Shown here piece by piece: positions 10,690 to 22,799 of a DNA stretch of 64,000 nucleotides (positions are counted from its first letter, which is position 1; each line of letters opens with the position of its first letter). The notes below the pieces were generated by a model. The model was not told where the DNA came from and ran no database searches. It was given only the letters and a program-made list of their open reading frames with translations. This stretch comes from Pteria penguin (taxonomy: Eukaryota; Mollusca; Bivalvia; Pterioida; Pteriidae), in assembly GCA_035048485.1 (NCBI GenBank), contig CM068590.1, positions 868,001 to 932,000 of the forward strand. Direction: 5' to 3'. Both the position numbers and the translations under genes were made by a program.

Positions 10690-10905
10690 TTCCGCCAGTA
10701 AACCGGTTAATCACACCAATTTGGTTAAGTTTGTTACTTGAATTGACCGTCCTAAGTCGGTATCGTAACCGCAGCACAATCGAATATGTTGTAATGTTGT
10801 TTTTCTGTGTATATTTTATCATTATCATGTTTTGTGTACATGTCCTTGGTGATTTATGTCATACAGCTTTGTCAGATGTCTTCTGTTTTCGCTATCGTAA
10901 TTTAA
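10690..10905 (+). mobile_element. Penelope terminal repeat fragment (subtype B)
   Basis: It starts inside the repeat at CCAGTAAACCGGTTAATCAC and continues through CGTCCTAAGTCGGTATCGTAA to the subtype B end GTCCTTGGTGATTTATGTCA, CAGCTTTGTCAGATGTCTTC. The solitary 5'-truncated piece has no adjacent RT. Confidence 0.8.
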
Positions 10906-11084
10906 GAGTTATCTCTCTTCTTCTGCTAAAATGTCAAGTAACAGATAGATTGTAGATGTTCTAAAATTAGAGTAATGACGTTATTGAGCCTTTCAATGTC
11001 CAATACGTGTCTGACTTCATCTCTCCTGGTTAAGCAGGCGCTGCAATTGACTGATCGTCAAATTGCAATAAACTAAATGACATC

Positions 11085-11210
11085 ACACCTTTTGATACAC
11101 TTTTACATTATCACGTCATAGATAAATAGCCTGTCAAATATGAATTTAACTGTGACGTCACAACGAAACTACGTAAAAGGCGTGGTTAAAGTTGGATCTG
11201 GCAATTCCTT
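11085..11210. repeat. REP-Z dispersed repeat
   Basis: Its reverse complement matches 18319-18447 through CAGATCCAACTTT, TTACGTAGTTTC, TTGTGACGT, AAATTCAT, TTTGAC and TATTTAT.TATGACGT. A short match (GGTTAAAGTTGAATCTGGC) also occurs at 41462. Several TGACGT(C) motifs are present. Confidence 0.6.
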
Positions 11211-11231
11211 AATTTAGACAGATGAAGGACA

Positions 11232-11680
11232 GAAGTGAAGTAAAAACGAAGAAGTACCGAAGGGTAAACCATATCTCATAGTCCATGGAATAAAAGGACA
11301 ATATTGTGAATAGTGTCATATTCTGACAAATGCGAACCCCAATAAAATCCAGGTGAAACCAGATGCCCGGGAAGAGTAGGCGTCCCCTGGTTGCATACAA
11401 CAACCGTTGCAAAAGTCCTGCAACAACCTTTCAAGTCGAGGAGGTAAATACATAAATATACATGCACAGACACACGAAGGAGACAAGAAAACGAAGTCAA
11501 ATTTTCCCATTCAAGGCAAGAAATGCTGCCTAACTGAAATTCCGGTGTCGGAAACGCAACTGCACTAGTGTCTGTTTATATGTACATATTATGTCAAATC
11601 AAGTATATTCTAAAAGTTAAGATGGTTATTTTGTATGGTCAGGTCCCAAAATATCGGTTAACATTCTTGAAAGAGGAATC
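11232..11680. repeat. REP-X dispersed repeat, longest copy
   Basis: This is the longest copy. It runs from AAAACGAAGAAGTACCGAAG through CATAGTCCATGGAATAAA, CCAGATGCCCGGG and CCCCTGGTTGCATACAAC to GAAATTCCGGTGTCGGAAAC, then into the portion shared with 1-118. Overlapping ORFs on the minus strand are simply the repeat read in two frames. Confidence 0.7.
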
Positions 11681-12244
11681 TGAAATTGCACTAGATCCCT
11701 ATATCGACCATAGAAAAGACCATTGGAAGCCTAGATATCATACACTCAGAAGTCTCATGAAAGAAGTGCGGAGCAATCAGCCCTCCGACGGCAAGACAGA
11801 ACAGGGATCTATTGTATAGTATCCATGAATGGACCACCCGAGTGAGACTGACGAGACACTAAAGATAAGAGGGTGCCGTAGAGGGTAGAAAGTTGATGAC
11901 GATAAATGATGAAGCTGAGAGTCTGGACAGTTCGTATACGTTACGATCCTTGAAGCTATAACAGACACAGTCTCCATACGGTTGTATAACATTTATCAAT
12001 CGGAAAAAGGAAGATATGATAATAAAGAGTGAGAATGAGAAGAAAAATCAAAAACTGCAAGAGAGTCAGATGATGCCAGAGTTAGAAACAGTCAATGAAG
12101 GCTTAGACTCCCATCTATAAATAAAAAACAGAAATCTTAAGAAAGCAGAACCATTAGGGTCTCAAGAGTAAATGAAACAGATATCTATTTATATCTATTG
12201 AATGGTATCCGTGAAATGGATGACCAAATGAGACTGACACTAAG
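11681..12244. other. Unassigned stretch with a diverged direct repeat
   Basis: Similar blocks lie about 385 bases apart: TAGTATCCATGAATGGACCA at 11817 and TGGTATCCGTGAAATGGATG at 12203, each followed by a GAGTGAGACTGAC-like or ATGAGACTGACACTAA block. No gene was recognised. Confidence 0.4.
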
Positions 12245-12480
12245 GGTGACATAACAAAAATATTGAGTGTACGGCAGATGCGATACCATCTTAGGACGAT
12301 CAATTGAGTAACAAACGGGACTCAAGTGGTGTGGGTAACCGTTTTACGGGCCCACCCTCCCAAATGCAAATGCAGTACAATCAAAAGACACATTTAAAAA
12401 TTTATAAATAATACTCCATATGGATAAAAGGTTCAACAAATATCTCAAGTTGAGAGGTCATAAAAATATATAAACACTTA
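12245..12480 (-). mobile_element. Penelope terminal repeat fragment
   Basis: This reverse-oriented copy reads ATGCGATACCATCTTAGGAC, TGGTGTGGGTAACCGTTTTA, CGGGCCCACCCTCCC and TTTAAAAATTTATAAATAAT, then a short piece of the 3' coding tail (GAGAGGTCATAAAAATATAT). Confidence 0.75.
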
Positions 12481-13429
12481 GGAGAAGGAAAACAAAATAC
12501 TTTTCACATAACATAAATAATTTCAGTGTTGACTTCGATACAAATGGACCTGAAGCGGCTGGCGGTATTCCAATGGCTTCTAACATGATCAAAATCATAA
12601 GGCGTAAAATGTCTGTCATGGTCTTGGACTGTGTTTCCTACCATATAATATATACCCTCATTCCGGTGGAGAGGTATACCAATCGAACATCTTGAGCCCG
12701 TACTATGTACCAACATATTCAGTGCCACTGAATACTGGATGCAAACAATATCATGTACATGTAAAATACAAAAGTAACTGATGCAATGCCTGTGCCAAAA
12801 AAAGTACCACGCTGGATATTCATGAACTATTAAAAACCAGATGTGAGACCAGATGCTCAAAAAAAGTACGTTAGAAACTGAATTCAAGTTAGTGAAGCGA
12901 AAGAAATTACCAAAACACTTCTTACCTTTGGAGCTCTAAAAATCTCTAAATGAGGCGCTCGAGAAAAACAGTATCAGCACGTTAGAAATTCAATTTATGT
13001 TAATCATTAAAGCAAACGAAATAATCCAAAACATTTCTTACCTTAAGAGTTCTAGAATTCTTTAAATGAACTTGTTTATACTCAGGTTGTGATCAATGTA
13101 ACCACCTTCTTGCTCAGTGTTCATTTAATCTTGTCACTTATCTCTTTTTATCTGAATTTAAAATGTAAAGTATGGTTACGTGCAAACTCCACCAGACCTC
13201 CGTCGGCCCTCCTTACTAAAATATTATCTCGTCCTTTAGTGGTACTGTGATGTAATTTACTTGAAAAATGATTTTATAATTATTGGATTACAAACAAATG
13301 CAAAGGATATGTAGACAAAAGGAGAAGGGAAAAATATCTGACTTCGCTGTAGGGCAGAAGTCACCAAGGAGATGAATAATAAAACTTGGTAACAAGTAGT
13401 GAAACACATAAAAATAACATTATAGAAAC
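12481..13429. other. Unassigned stretch
   Basis: A diverged duplication is visible: GTACGTTAGAAACTGAATTC..GTTAGTGAAGCGAAAGAAAT (about 12866) and GCACGTTAGAAATTCAATTT..ATTAAAGCAAACGAAATAAT (about 12978), each followed by CAAAACA(C/T)TTCTTACCTT. The minus-strand ORF near 12504-12887 resembles no family known to me. Confidence 0.4.
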
Positions 13430-14240
13430 ATTGATCGTACAACAGATGCGATACAGACTTAGGACGGTCAATTGAGTAACAAACGGTACTCAATTGGTGT
13501 AGTTAACCAGTTTACGGGTCCACCTTCCCACTCATCGCAAATGCAGTACAATTCAAAGACACACATTTAAAAATTTATAAATAATCCTCCATATAGATCA
13601 ACGATTATCTCAGGTTGAGAGGTCATAAAGATACATAAATACTTACAGTAATGTAGAGTAAGCTTATGATATCAAAAATATAGAGAACGACATCAACATG
13701 AAGTAACTGTGCTCTGCTGGTCTGGAAGCGAGCTCAGACCCTAGATCTGTATGAGCCCCGACTAACAGTTAGAGGGGACGAGGTTCGGGACCATGTTATC
13801 TCTGAAAAAAGTTTTAACAAGGCCCGTTATGAAGACCCAACCTTCCTGTTATTCGGTATGAAACGCTCAAGGAAAGGTCTGCACAAGGCTGTCTAAGGGC
13901 CCAATACAAGACCGATAGTCTAAGCGATAATATTCGGGTCATATAATTGATGTGGAAGACGTTTGACAATTTTAGATCTGGACAAAATATCAAAACACCT
14001 GCTCCTCCTTAATTTGTAAGCCAAAAAATCCGTAAAAATTGGGATGAGAAATTCCTCGAGACAGAACTTGCTGAACTAATATTTCCGAATTTAGATGTAA
14101 GTTTTTATTATGATCTGTAAAATTTTCTACAAAATTTTTCTAAGTTTATGGTATCTGTATCCCTAAGGCAACAATTTTGGAGTAATTTGTAAATTTTACC
14201 CTGAAAGTTTAAAACGTTAGTTTTAGGAATCTTGCTGTTA
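13430..14240 (-). mobile_element. 5'-truncated Penelope-like copy (RT tail plus terminal repeat)
   Basis: On the minus strand, a decayed thumb region (NVLNFQGKIYKLLQN, FCRKFYRS; compare VLDFHKRNLQITTKLL, FGKFFRS at 4600-4700) is followed by the C-terminal tail and the terminal repeat (GTAAACTGGTTAACTACACC). The RT palm is absent. The whole piece is co-linear with 4590-5400. Confidence 0.75.
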
Positions 14241-14548
14241 GACGGACAGAAAACGATTGACTCAACTTGATGTAATTCCAAAGAATTATTCCTGTTAATG
14301 TCCAAAACGAGTAATCTATACATCTTCCCTGTTTCAATGATTATTCTTGAATTTTTAAATGTGCGTCGTTTGTCTTGTAATATGTCCAAAGTATAGAAAA
14401 CCTCGATTGTTAAAATGAAACGTTAGCATTAATAATAACCGGACAAATATCAGTTCTACTACTTTAAACAAAAATAATCCATAACAAAAATATTTCCTGA
14501 CTTCAGTTATGACTATATAAAGATATGACGAACATTTCTCAACAAATA

Positions 14549-14750
14549 GCGCCCGTAAACCGGTTAACCACACTAAATGAATGGCGTTTGTTACTTTAAT
14601 TGACCGTCCTTAGTCGGTATTGTAACCGCAGCACAATTGAATATTTTTGTAAAGTCGTTTTTCCGTGTATACTTTACTATCATCAAATTTTGTGTGCATG
14701 TCCTTGATGATTTGTCAAATGTCTTCTGTTTTCTGTTTTATTTTCTGGGT
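14549..14750 (+). mobile_element. Penelope terminal repeat fragment (subtype B)
   Basis: GCCCGTAAACCGGTTAACCA is followed by CGTCCTTAGTCGGTATTGTAA and CATGTCCTTGATGATTTGTC, ending in GTCTTCTGTTTTCTG. It starts inside the repeat and has no RT next to it. Confidence 0.8.
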
Positions 14751-14914
14751 GTCACTCTAAATTTTTGATACGAAGATGTAATACGATGATACTATGTGTG
14801 GTAATGCTTCTATGAACTCTCAAATACAAAGAAAAGATAAAACCATCTGACTAAGCCATTTGACAGAAATCATAACAGAAATGCACTTGAAATATTGTAA
14901 ATATTTGAAAAACA

Positions 14915-15130
14915 AGAGCAACGCTTATCGTGGCTTATTACGCCCGTCGCTTAGTTTGAAGGGATGAACTTTGAAATAATGGAAATATCCCCCTTTGCTT
15001 TTTTTATTCAGGACCTCATGACATGTCTTGGGCCTGAGCAACATCCCTGTGATATATTATGTAATCCATGAAGGCAGTAATAAGTTGTAACAAATGGAAG
15101 TTTTTAATCCCCTCCTCCTACTTTCTTTTT
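14915..15130. repeat. Dispersed repeat beginning AACAAGAGCAACGC
   Basis: It begins AACAAGAGCAACGCTTATCG with TTACGCCCGTCGCTTAG..GAAGGGATGAA. Related heads lie at 25010 and 46220. It has no coding potential. Confidence 0.5.
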
Positions 15131-15339
15131 CTGTCAAGTATGTAAAAATACAGAAAAAAAAATAAAATCTTGTATGTAGGGCAGTACTTCCCGTTGGTTG
15201 TTTTCTAAAGGAGCAGTGTGTATGCGACAAAAAGAAAAGGCGGTGAAACGTTTTTTATTGTGTAACGAAATTTACACAGCAGAAATACAGTGGTGGCTTC
15301 ATGTGTTACTAAGGGAGAGTCCCTGCAATTACCATGATC

Positions 15340-16985
15340 GGAATCAAGTCTAAAAGAGAAAACAGAAGACATCTGACAAAGCCGTATGACACAAATAACC
15401 AAGGACCCAAATATGACAATAACATAATACACACGGAACGACATTACAAAAATATTCGATTGTGCTGCGGTTACGACACCGACTTAGGACAGTCAGATGA
15501 AGTAACAAACGTTACTTAATTGGTGTGGTTAACCGGTTTACGGACGCCACCTTCCCACTCACCGCAAAAGCAGCACAATCAAAGGACACACATTTAAAAA
15601 TTTATAAATAATTCTCCATATAGAGAACAAGGATCAACAGGTTTCTCAAAAGGAGAGAGGTCATAAAAATTTATTACGCACGAAATATTAGAATAATGTG
15701 TTGCTATCAAAAATATGTAAGCAAGCTCAGATCCTTGATCAATAGGAGTCCCGACTAACAGTCAGAGAGGACAAGGATCAGAGCCTTGTTTGATAATTTT
15801 AGAACCAGCCGATATAAAATTATCGGAACCTTTGACCCTCCTTAGTTTGTACACTAGTTAACCGTAGAAATTAGGATGGGAAATTCCTCTGGATACATAT
15901 TGTTGAAAGAAACATTTCTGAATTTGGATAAAATGTCTGAATAAGATCTATAAAATTTACCAAAAGTTTTTCGAAGTTTATGATATCTATAACCATGAGT
16001 AAGAGGTTTAAAAGTAATTTGAGAATTTTTTTCGTGAAAATCCAAAACGTTAGTGCAGGCTCTAGCACACCGAACCAATTGACTAGTATAAATACCATAT
16101 GATGGGAGTCTGGGGACATCACCATCTAGATAAGGGAAAATTACAAGAGGAAATCCAAAGTCATCATGTTTATCATATATGTTGGTATGACTATTGTTGT
16201 TAATAATTTTAATATTTAAGTCCAGAAAAATGTGTTTCCTGGTCGGAAGTATTGGCTTTGTTTAAATGAAGTTCAGGCGGATAAATGTCAAATATATAGT
16301 TTTCAAACTCAGGGTTATCGATTACTAAAATATCATCAAGATATCTAGAGGTTTCATTGAACTTATCAATAAGGTCGAAACGTTTAGAAGTTTGAATAAA
16401 ATGCATAAAGTCTCTCTCATAACAGTATAAAAATAAATCTGCTATAAGGGGAGCGCAATTAGTGCCCATAGGAATCCCAATAATCTGTTCATAAGTCTTG
16501 CCATTAAATTGTACATAAATATTATCCATCAAAAATGTCATGGCATTACACAATTCAGTACAAGTCCAATATTTATAATCATCATATTGTTTGTTAGAGA
16601 AAACTCCAGATGTAACTGAAGTACAGAGGTATGATTTAGACTCTCTGTTGAAACACCAGCGTATAAGAGACAGCAATTTGGTTTTGATTAAGTAAAGAGG
16701 TATATAGTGTCGAAAAATCAAGAGTAGAAACACTATAAGCCTCAAAATTTCTCAAACGGAATTTTTCAATGACTTCAATGACAATTAGAATTTTTGATAG
16801 ACCAAAAGTAATTGACGTTACTGTTGTTAAAGACAGCATTACAATACTTGATAACATGGTCTTTAACTGCAGTAAGAGCGGAGGTAATATGTTTAGAAAG
16901 CACAGCTGTAGAGCAATAACTAGAATTTGATATAAAACGTGATTTATATGGATTTTTGTGTAGTTTGGGAAGCCAATACATTGTT
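15340..16985 (-). mobile_element. Penelope-like element, 5'-truncated, RT partly open
   Basis: In minus orientation, RT frames span 16981-15854. Motifs are YWLPKLHKNPYKSRF, TLDFSTLYTSL, QIIGIPMGTNCAPLIADLF, RYLDDILVI and CARACTNVLDFHEKN, then the thumb GYRYHKLRKTFGKFYRS. The palm is open from 16745 to 16209 but shifted relative to its neighbours near 16700 and 16210. The tail and subtype B terminal repeat follow (15680-15340). The 5' part, including the 5' terminal repeat and HVITGDL block, is missing, as expected for incomplete reverse transcription. It is about as well preserved as the element at 2778. Confidence 0.8.
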
Positions 16986-17524
16986 GGAAGTCTGAATTAA
17001 TTCTATTTACCTATGTACATTTATACCATCCCCATATATCAGAGTCCCCATAAGTCAAATCCTACTATTGCTACTGTCATACTCCACGAAGCCACCTAGC
17101 ACAACAAATGTTTATATATCAAGAATAATCGACATGTACTACAACTAGTAAGAGTTCACTACATTATAACATAATAGAGTCTATTGACCATGAGATGGTT
17201 AAGAGTTCACATCAAAGTTACAAAAAAACCCGGTAATATATATAAAGTTAAAAAATAACTCCAATTTAAATTTGAAAGAGTTGGAATGAGAAATGAATTT
17301 CCTATAAATACACAATTTCGATAACTCATAGACCCATTACTCTGTACCGACAAAGGGAATTTTTTTTAAATTAAAAGGCATCTTCTGTTAGGTTATCAGA
17401 TTATTCTGTATCATTTTTATGAAAATCCATTTTCGATTACTTAAGTTATTGTGTCCCATCGAAATGGCCATTATTCTATTCATGAAAAACAAAACTCACA
17501 ATATGACAGTAATCAATGAATAGG

Positions 17525-17745
17525 TGTGATTTACCGGTTTACGGGCGCCCACCCTCCCACTCACCAAGGACACACATTTAAAAATTTATAAATAATCCTC
17601 CATATAAATAGCAAGGATCAACAAGTTTCTCAGGTTGAGAGGTCATATAATTATAAACATGTATAGTAATGTAGAGTTAGATCAAGATATTAAAAATATA
17701 TAAACCATGCTCTGTCGGTCTTGAAGCGATCTTAGACACTTAATT
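17525..17745 (-). mobile_element. Penelope terminal repeat and tail fragment
   Basis: TTTACCGGTTTACGGGCGCC..CACTCACC is followed directly by AAGGACACACATTTAAAAAT, so about 20 bases of the repeat are deleted. The coding-tail remnant continues to the GCTCTGTCGGTCTTGAAGCG block. A much diverged plus-strand piece (CCCGTAAACAGGCTGTCTAC) lies near 17845. Confidence 0.7.
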
Positions 17746-17899
17746 ACCTGTTGGTTCTTATTCGTTCTATGGTTGTTATATTAAGATTTCTATATGTTTG
17801 CTCCGTTAATTATCCCGCTTATGCGGTAAGTTGGAATGTAGACCCGTAAACAGGCTGTCTACACAAATTAACTGACTGTTAACTGACTTCGAATAATAC

Positions 17900-18094
17900 T
17901 TGAATGAATAAACTCGTGGTATAAGATATTTTCAATAACGGATTCTTTGCATATTATTAAATGGAATTGGAAAATCCAACTAAATATTACGCTTATCATT
18001 TGTATATATTTCATATCGAAAACAGGCTATGTCGGACCCTCTTTACTAAACCGATTATCTTTAATGAAAATGTACCGTGAGAGACTCTTTACAT
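17900..18094. other. Unassigned spacer
   Basis: No feature was supported here. Confidence 0.4.
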
Positions 18095-18525
18095 TGATCG
18101 ATCGATTGATTGATTGATTATTGCTATACTTCACTTCATGATTATTTCATGTAAATCTATATTGGTGACAGCATCTTCCTGATGCATTACATACAAATAT
18201 TATGCAACGGACCCATCCGAAGCAGTGAGGGATCTTTTACGCGCCAAGCCTACCGTGACACGGGATTTCGGTTTTTAATGTCTCATGAGAAGAACAGGAC
18301 ACGGGTGTGCCTAATTGTCAGATCCAACTTTTACCATTACGTAGTTTCATTGTGACGTGATAATCAAATTCATGTTTGACGGGCCATTTATTTATGACGT
18401 CAGAATGAATGTGTGCCAAAATGTGTGATGTCGGGCATTTGAGGACCTCGCAATTGCGGAAGTCTAACCCAGGCCTCCTAGTCACGAGCCGAAAACCTCA
18501 TCCACTGGGCTGCACCGGCTTTTGT
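18095..18525 (-). mobile_element. SINE-1 copy interrupted by REP-Z
   Basis: The left end carries the (GATT)n tail, then GACAGCATCTTCCTGATGCA, GACCCATCCGAAGCAGTGAG, CTACCGTGACACGGGA and AGGACACGGGTGTGCC. After an inserted block (18319-18453) comes the tRNA-like head CCTAGTCACGAGCCGAAAAC, CTCATCCACTGGGCTGCACC. This order matches SINE-1 copies at 23890 and 62640. The head is derived from a tRNA read on the minus strand. Confidence 0.7.
18319..18453. mobile_element. REP-Z copy nested in SINE-1
   Basis: It matches the reverse complement of 11085-11210 and splits the SINE between its body and tRNA head. AATTG occurs at both junctions (TAATTG|TCAG and CG|CAATTG), a possible 5-6 base target duplication. 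Confidence 0.6.
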
Positions 18526-18540
18526 AAATACTTAACAGCG

Positions 18541-18577
18541 ACCCCCCCCCCCCACACACACACACACACACACACAA
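18541..18577. repeat. Poly-C / (CA)n microsatellite
   Basis: A C tract is followed by about twelve CA dinucleotides, immediately after the SINE-1 head. Confidence 0.9.
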
Positions 18578-19976
18578 AATTGAAAAAAATCTCGCTTCCC
18601 AGAGATGTCCATATGTTAATAAGTAGTATCTCCGGAAAGTTCCATCGAAGAACAGGGAGGTTATCCATTAAGATATATTTAATGAAGATATTGTTGGGTT
18701 TTATTATGTTATAAATATGTAGATATGTAGATATACATCATGAAGATTTTTTTCCCGCATGCGGTGTTTGCAACGAGCAAACGTCAGGAGCGAATGATTT
18801 GGCCTATGTGACACCATTTTTCTCCTATTTCGATTTCGCCTTCGTCGTCCGTTTCTAACATTGTTAATTGTCAAACGCTGAGGTGATCAAGACAATTGAC
18901 ATTTCATGAAATAATTTCCCCCGGGATTTATCTTCAGTTTCTAAGTAAAAACTTACTTTTCGATCTCTTGTCTTAATATAACCACTGCCTACTGTGAGAA
19001 AATAGTTAAGATTTTGCATCTATTTTTGCTTCTCCGGTGAATTATAATGCTGATATAGATGTATTTACAATAATATTAATGATATTTAAATAAAGATTTT
19101 CATTATTGCTTACGATAAAACCAAAGCCATATTCCATAACACATTCGGAATATTCTCAACCTCTTTTTATTTTAAGGATCGAGAATTATGTAAAACTTGA
19201 AACGGACACGTAAAGGCGGTTCACCCCACTGTTCTTGCCATATTTGATGACGTTATATTCTGACGTTACTGTATGTATCAATGCCAACGTTACAACGTAG
19301 ATCTAGATCTACGTCATAAAGTTTTTTAAAAGTTATGACCACATTTTGTAAAACATTAAACATGATTGTATGAATAATGATAATATGTTCAATGTCTTAC
19401 CTTACAACAGTATAAGTTGCCAGTTGTGTAAATTATATAAATATATCTACCATTACTGTATACATCAATGACTTCATTATAAACACATTTGTTAAGTAGT
19501 CCTGAAATAACATCATATGAGATTTTTTATGTAAAGTTACGTCTATTTTGTTTGTAATATCACATAAAACAACACATGTACGTGACTTCTGTGTGTTTGA
19601 GACAGGTAGGGAGCAAATTTGAGCTGGAACTCAATATGAGTTCGGACTCAAACTTCGACTTCAGACTGAGACGGAAATGTTTTCGTTGGACACACTTTTG
19701 AATTTTGGCTTAAATTTGAGAGTTTTCTCAGATTTGAGCAAAATCTGAGTCTTAAAAACTCTTACATGGGACGCAGGCCAGGTCATTTGCAGATTTTCAC
19801 AACTAGAGATTGACCAAAATTATTTCAACACACTTATTACTTATTGATGAAATAAGATAAACCATAAAAGTCGTCACGGATAAAAAGAATAGATAGCATA
19901 CAGAATAAAGAAGAATTAAGCACAGACAAAATCATCACAAAATATTTAATAAAAGAAACCTGATGATAGAAAAGAA
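18578..19976. other. Unassigned stretch
   Basis: No gene was recognised. It contains a perfect 20-base palindrome, ACGTAGATCTAGATCTACGT, at 19295-19314 and a GAGT-rich block near 19620-19760 (TGAGTTCGGACTCAAACTTC). Confidence 0.4.
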
Positions 19977-20270
19977 AAAAGAGGAGTTACTGGCTCAGAT
20001 ATGTGGCAGAAGTGACCATGGAGCTATACAATACATGAATATCAATAATATACTAGTACATATAACACATTACAAAAATATTTGATTGTAATGCAATTAC
20101 GATACCGACTTAGAACGGTCATTTAATTTGACAAAAGCCAAACAAATGATGTGGTTAACCGGTTTACGAGCCCACCTTCCCACTCATCGTAACAGCAGAA
20201 CAATCAAAGGACGTACATTTAAAAATTTATAAATAATCTTCCATGTAAAGAACAAGGGTCAACAGGTATC
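19977..20270 (-). mobile_element. Penelope terminal repeat (subtype A), complete
   Basis: It is full length in reverse orientation, from AAAAGAGGAGTTACTGGCTC and GTGACCATGGAGCTATACAA through GCAATTACGATACCGACTTA and GTGGTTAACCGGTTTACGAG to TTTAAAAATTTATAAATAAT, then a stub of tail (AACAAGGGTCAACAGGTATC). Confidence 0.85.
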
Positions 20271-20564
20271 GAATATAGTTTTCAAACAATGATAATATCT
20301 TTAGCTGCTTTGTCAATGAGATACATAAATATAAGTATTTTGTTGATCAGTCGCTTTCTTTTTAATAGACCGGACTGACTGTTTAAATAGGTGTAGATTC
20401 AAAGTAACATTATTATTTCTAATGCTATTTATTTTAGAACCTCACTTTCCAGTTCCTAGAAGCATATACCTTTCCTCATTCGATTTACACCATCGTTGTC
20501 AATAGGCTTGCAATATTCCGTCATTAGGGAAATCTATAATGGATGTTTATCTATAGTTATTCCC

Positions 20565-20875
20565 TTTCCTGTGTGGAGCTCATAAAAGTTCCCCGCGAGG
20601 GTTGGACGCAAGTGTTATTTTACCGTTTTTCCTGATGTTGTGTGGCTATGACACTTTCTACACAGTGTTTGTTCACATTCGTGTTATTATACCCTTTATC
20701 CTGATGTTGTGTGGCTGTGGCACTTTCTGCACAGTGTTTGTTCACATTCATGTTATTATACCGGTCTCACCCGTGTCCTGGCACCTGGTCTCACCTCTGA
20801 ATTTCATGGGTCCGTGAATGTCCACCGTGGTACATTTTGCCAAAATCATGTCACACCAGTTACTCTCGTATTTTA
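20565..20875 (+). repeat. REP-Y dispersed repeat with internal duplication
   Basis: GTGTGGAGCTCATAAAAGTT is followed by two tandem copies of a roughly 63-base block (CCTGATGTTGTGTGGCT..GTTCACATTC.TGTTATTATACC), then CTGGCACCTGGTCTCACCTC and GTCCGTGAATGTCCACCGTG. The tandem block distinguishes this copy from the one at 8690. Confidence 0.7.
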
Positions 20876-22799
20876 CATTATATTAAAGATTGAGCTTTAC
20901 CCTTGTAAGAAAAACATCCAAGGAAACAATGTGCAAATTGATATACAATCTATATTTGGAAAACGACCAGGAAAATGGAATAGAATCCGGGATTGTCAGA
21001 ATCACAAGTAAATGCATTGTAATCGAAAATAATGTTCTTACGGTTTTTTTACTGGTTATAACTGAGAGGAATTTCAAGGTTTTCGAAATGTAGGTTTTGG
21101 ATTGTATTCTATGACCTCGAAAATATTGGAAATATGGAGTAGGTATAAATAAATTTCATTACTAGAATTCTGATTTAGGGGTGTTCAAGGGAAAAGTCAT
21201 TTCCGTGGAAATAAATCAATTATTTTAATTTTAAATCAATACAAATTACAGAAATATCTCAGATCAACCTCATCAAATGTAAAGATGATGGATAAATCCA
21301 AATCCAAAGTTTTCAATCTTGCTACCGGAAAACACGATAGGAAAAGCAATATTCCATAATCTCCTACTTATGGCGTATTCATATATCATGCCATACTGGA
21401 TAGAATCAGCTTCGTGTGAGTGGAGTACAGTCGGTGCCCATTGAAATGTCATTTGTTGGAAACTCATTCCAAAATGCAAAATGTTTAACATTCTGATGAC
21501 ATCTGTTTTGCTATTATCAGTTTTAGAATCAAATTTCTCCTTGATGAAATAAGTTCTATCATAGCTTACAATGATTCAAGCATCCTTGGAAATCAGACCG
21601 GAAAGGACAGAGTCTACTGCATGGCTAAACATATCCGCTTTCAATGTCCAAATATACACAACAATATCTCAACACTCTTCGTATGAAAATATTATTTAAA
21701 ACGAAAAGGCATTCACGATAGAAATAAAAAAAAACAACACATATAAATATATCAATTAAGAGCACCGTAAGCATATTTTGACAATTTATATTTCTTGAGA
21801 GGTGCTCATAGTCGAAGCTGTGTAAACTCAAAGTATAGGCATCTTGTAAGCAAATTTGGTACTAAACTGACCTTAAAGTAAGAGCCAAGGAACGGATCTT
21901 AAGACAGAGCTGTGCTTGAAGGAGATACTCCTTCCTTTTAATTGATAAACATTTGCAACAGTAAAATTGAAGTATGTTGGATTACAACAGAATCAATGAA
22001 AATGAAGAGAAAGTGAATAATTAGATTCATTAATCTATTGCATGACTTATTTCTTTATTCTTGTTTCTAGACTACACTTAATTACACACATTAATTACGG
22101 GTTCGCAACAATCGATTTTTGTGAGGGCTAGAAATAAATGAAGTAAAGGGTGGCCCTACAAAACCGATTAAATAAAAAGGCCATGAAAATGAAGCATTCC
22201 AATCTCCAGAAATCTCCCTCTGTATCTTAAAGGCCGTTCAATTAGATGTACTAAATGATTGACAGAAAATAATACCTATATGAACATATATGTCAGTATT
22301 GATCTCTTGTACCCTCTTTTAAGTCTCTACAGTAGTGCTCAAAGCCTAACCTCATGAAAATCAGATTTTTTAAAAGAAAAATATATTACCAAACTAATCT
22401 TAAAGTAAGGGACAATGCCTGTCCAATGAAAGCATGAGCGAGATTCTTCTTTGTTTTGAAATAATTCACAATTACAGTATTTCTGAGGTATATATGTATA
22501 ACATAATTATACCATCTTAAAAAAAATTGAGTTATGCTTGCAAAGGGTAATTATTCTTCGCGTCTTTGACATTTTTCTTTAAATCTTATAACCACTTTGC
22601 CGTATTAATTAAACGTACACATCTTTTGAGAAGAAGAACGCACGAAAAATGTAAGTTTCAAATTCCTGAATCCCATCTTTAAAGAAGAAATGAATAATCA
22701 TTTAGTAAAATAAATTTTATAAAAACTTCTAACTCAGTTGTATGACAAGGTCGCCACGTGGATGTGGAATAAATAAGAAATGGGATATCAAAAGACATG
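20876..22799. other. Unassigned stretch
   Basis: Only short scattered ORFs occur. No splice-bounded conserved exon, family motif or repeat shared with the rest of the window was identified. Confidence 0.5.

Noticed and set aside
11209..11510. Minus-strand ORFs resembling others at 8417, 44154 and 55453
   Set aside because: The similarity is due to the REP-X repeat, with frames that differ between copies.
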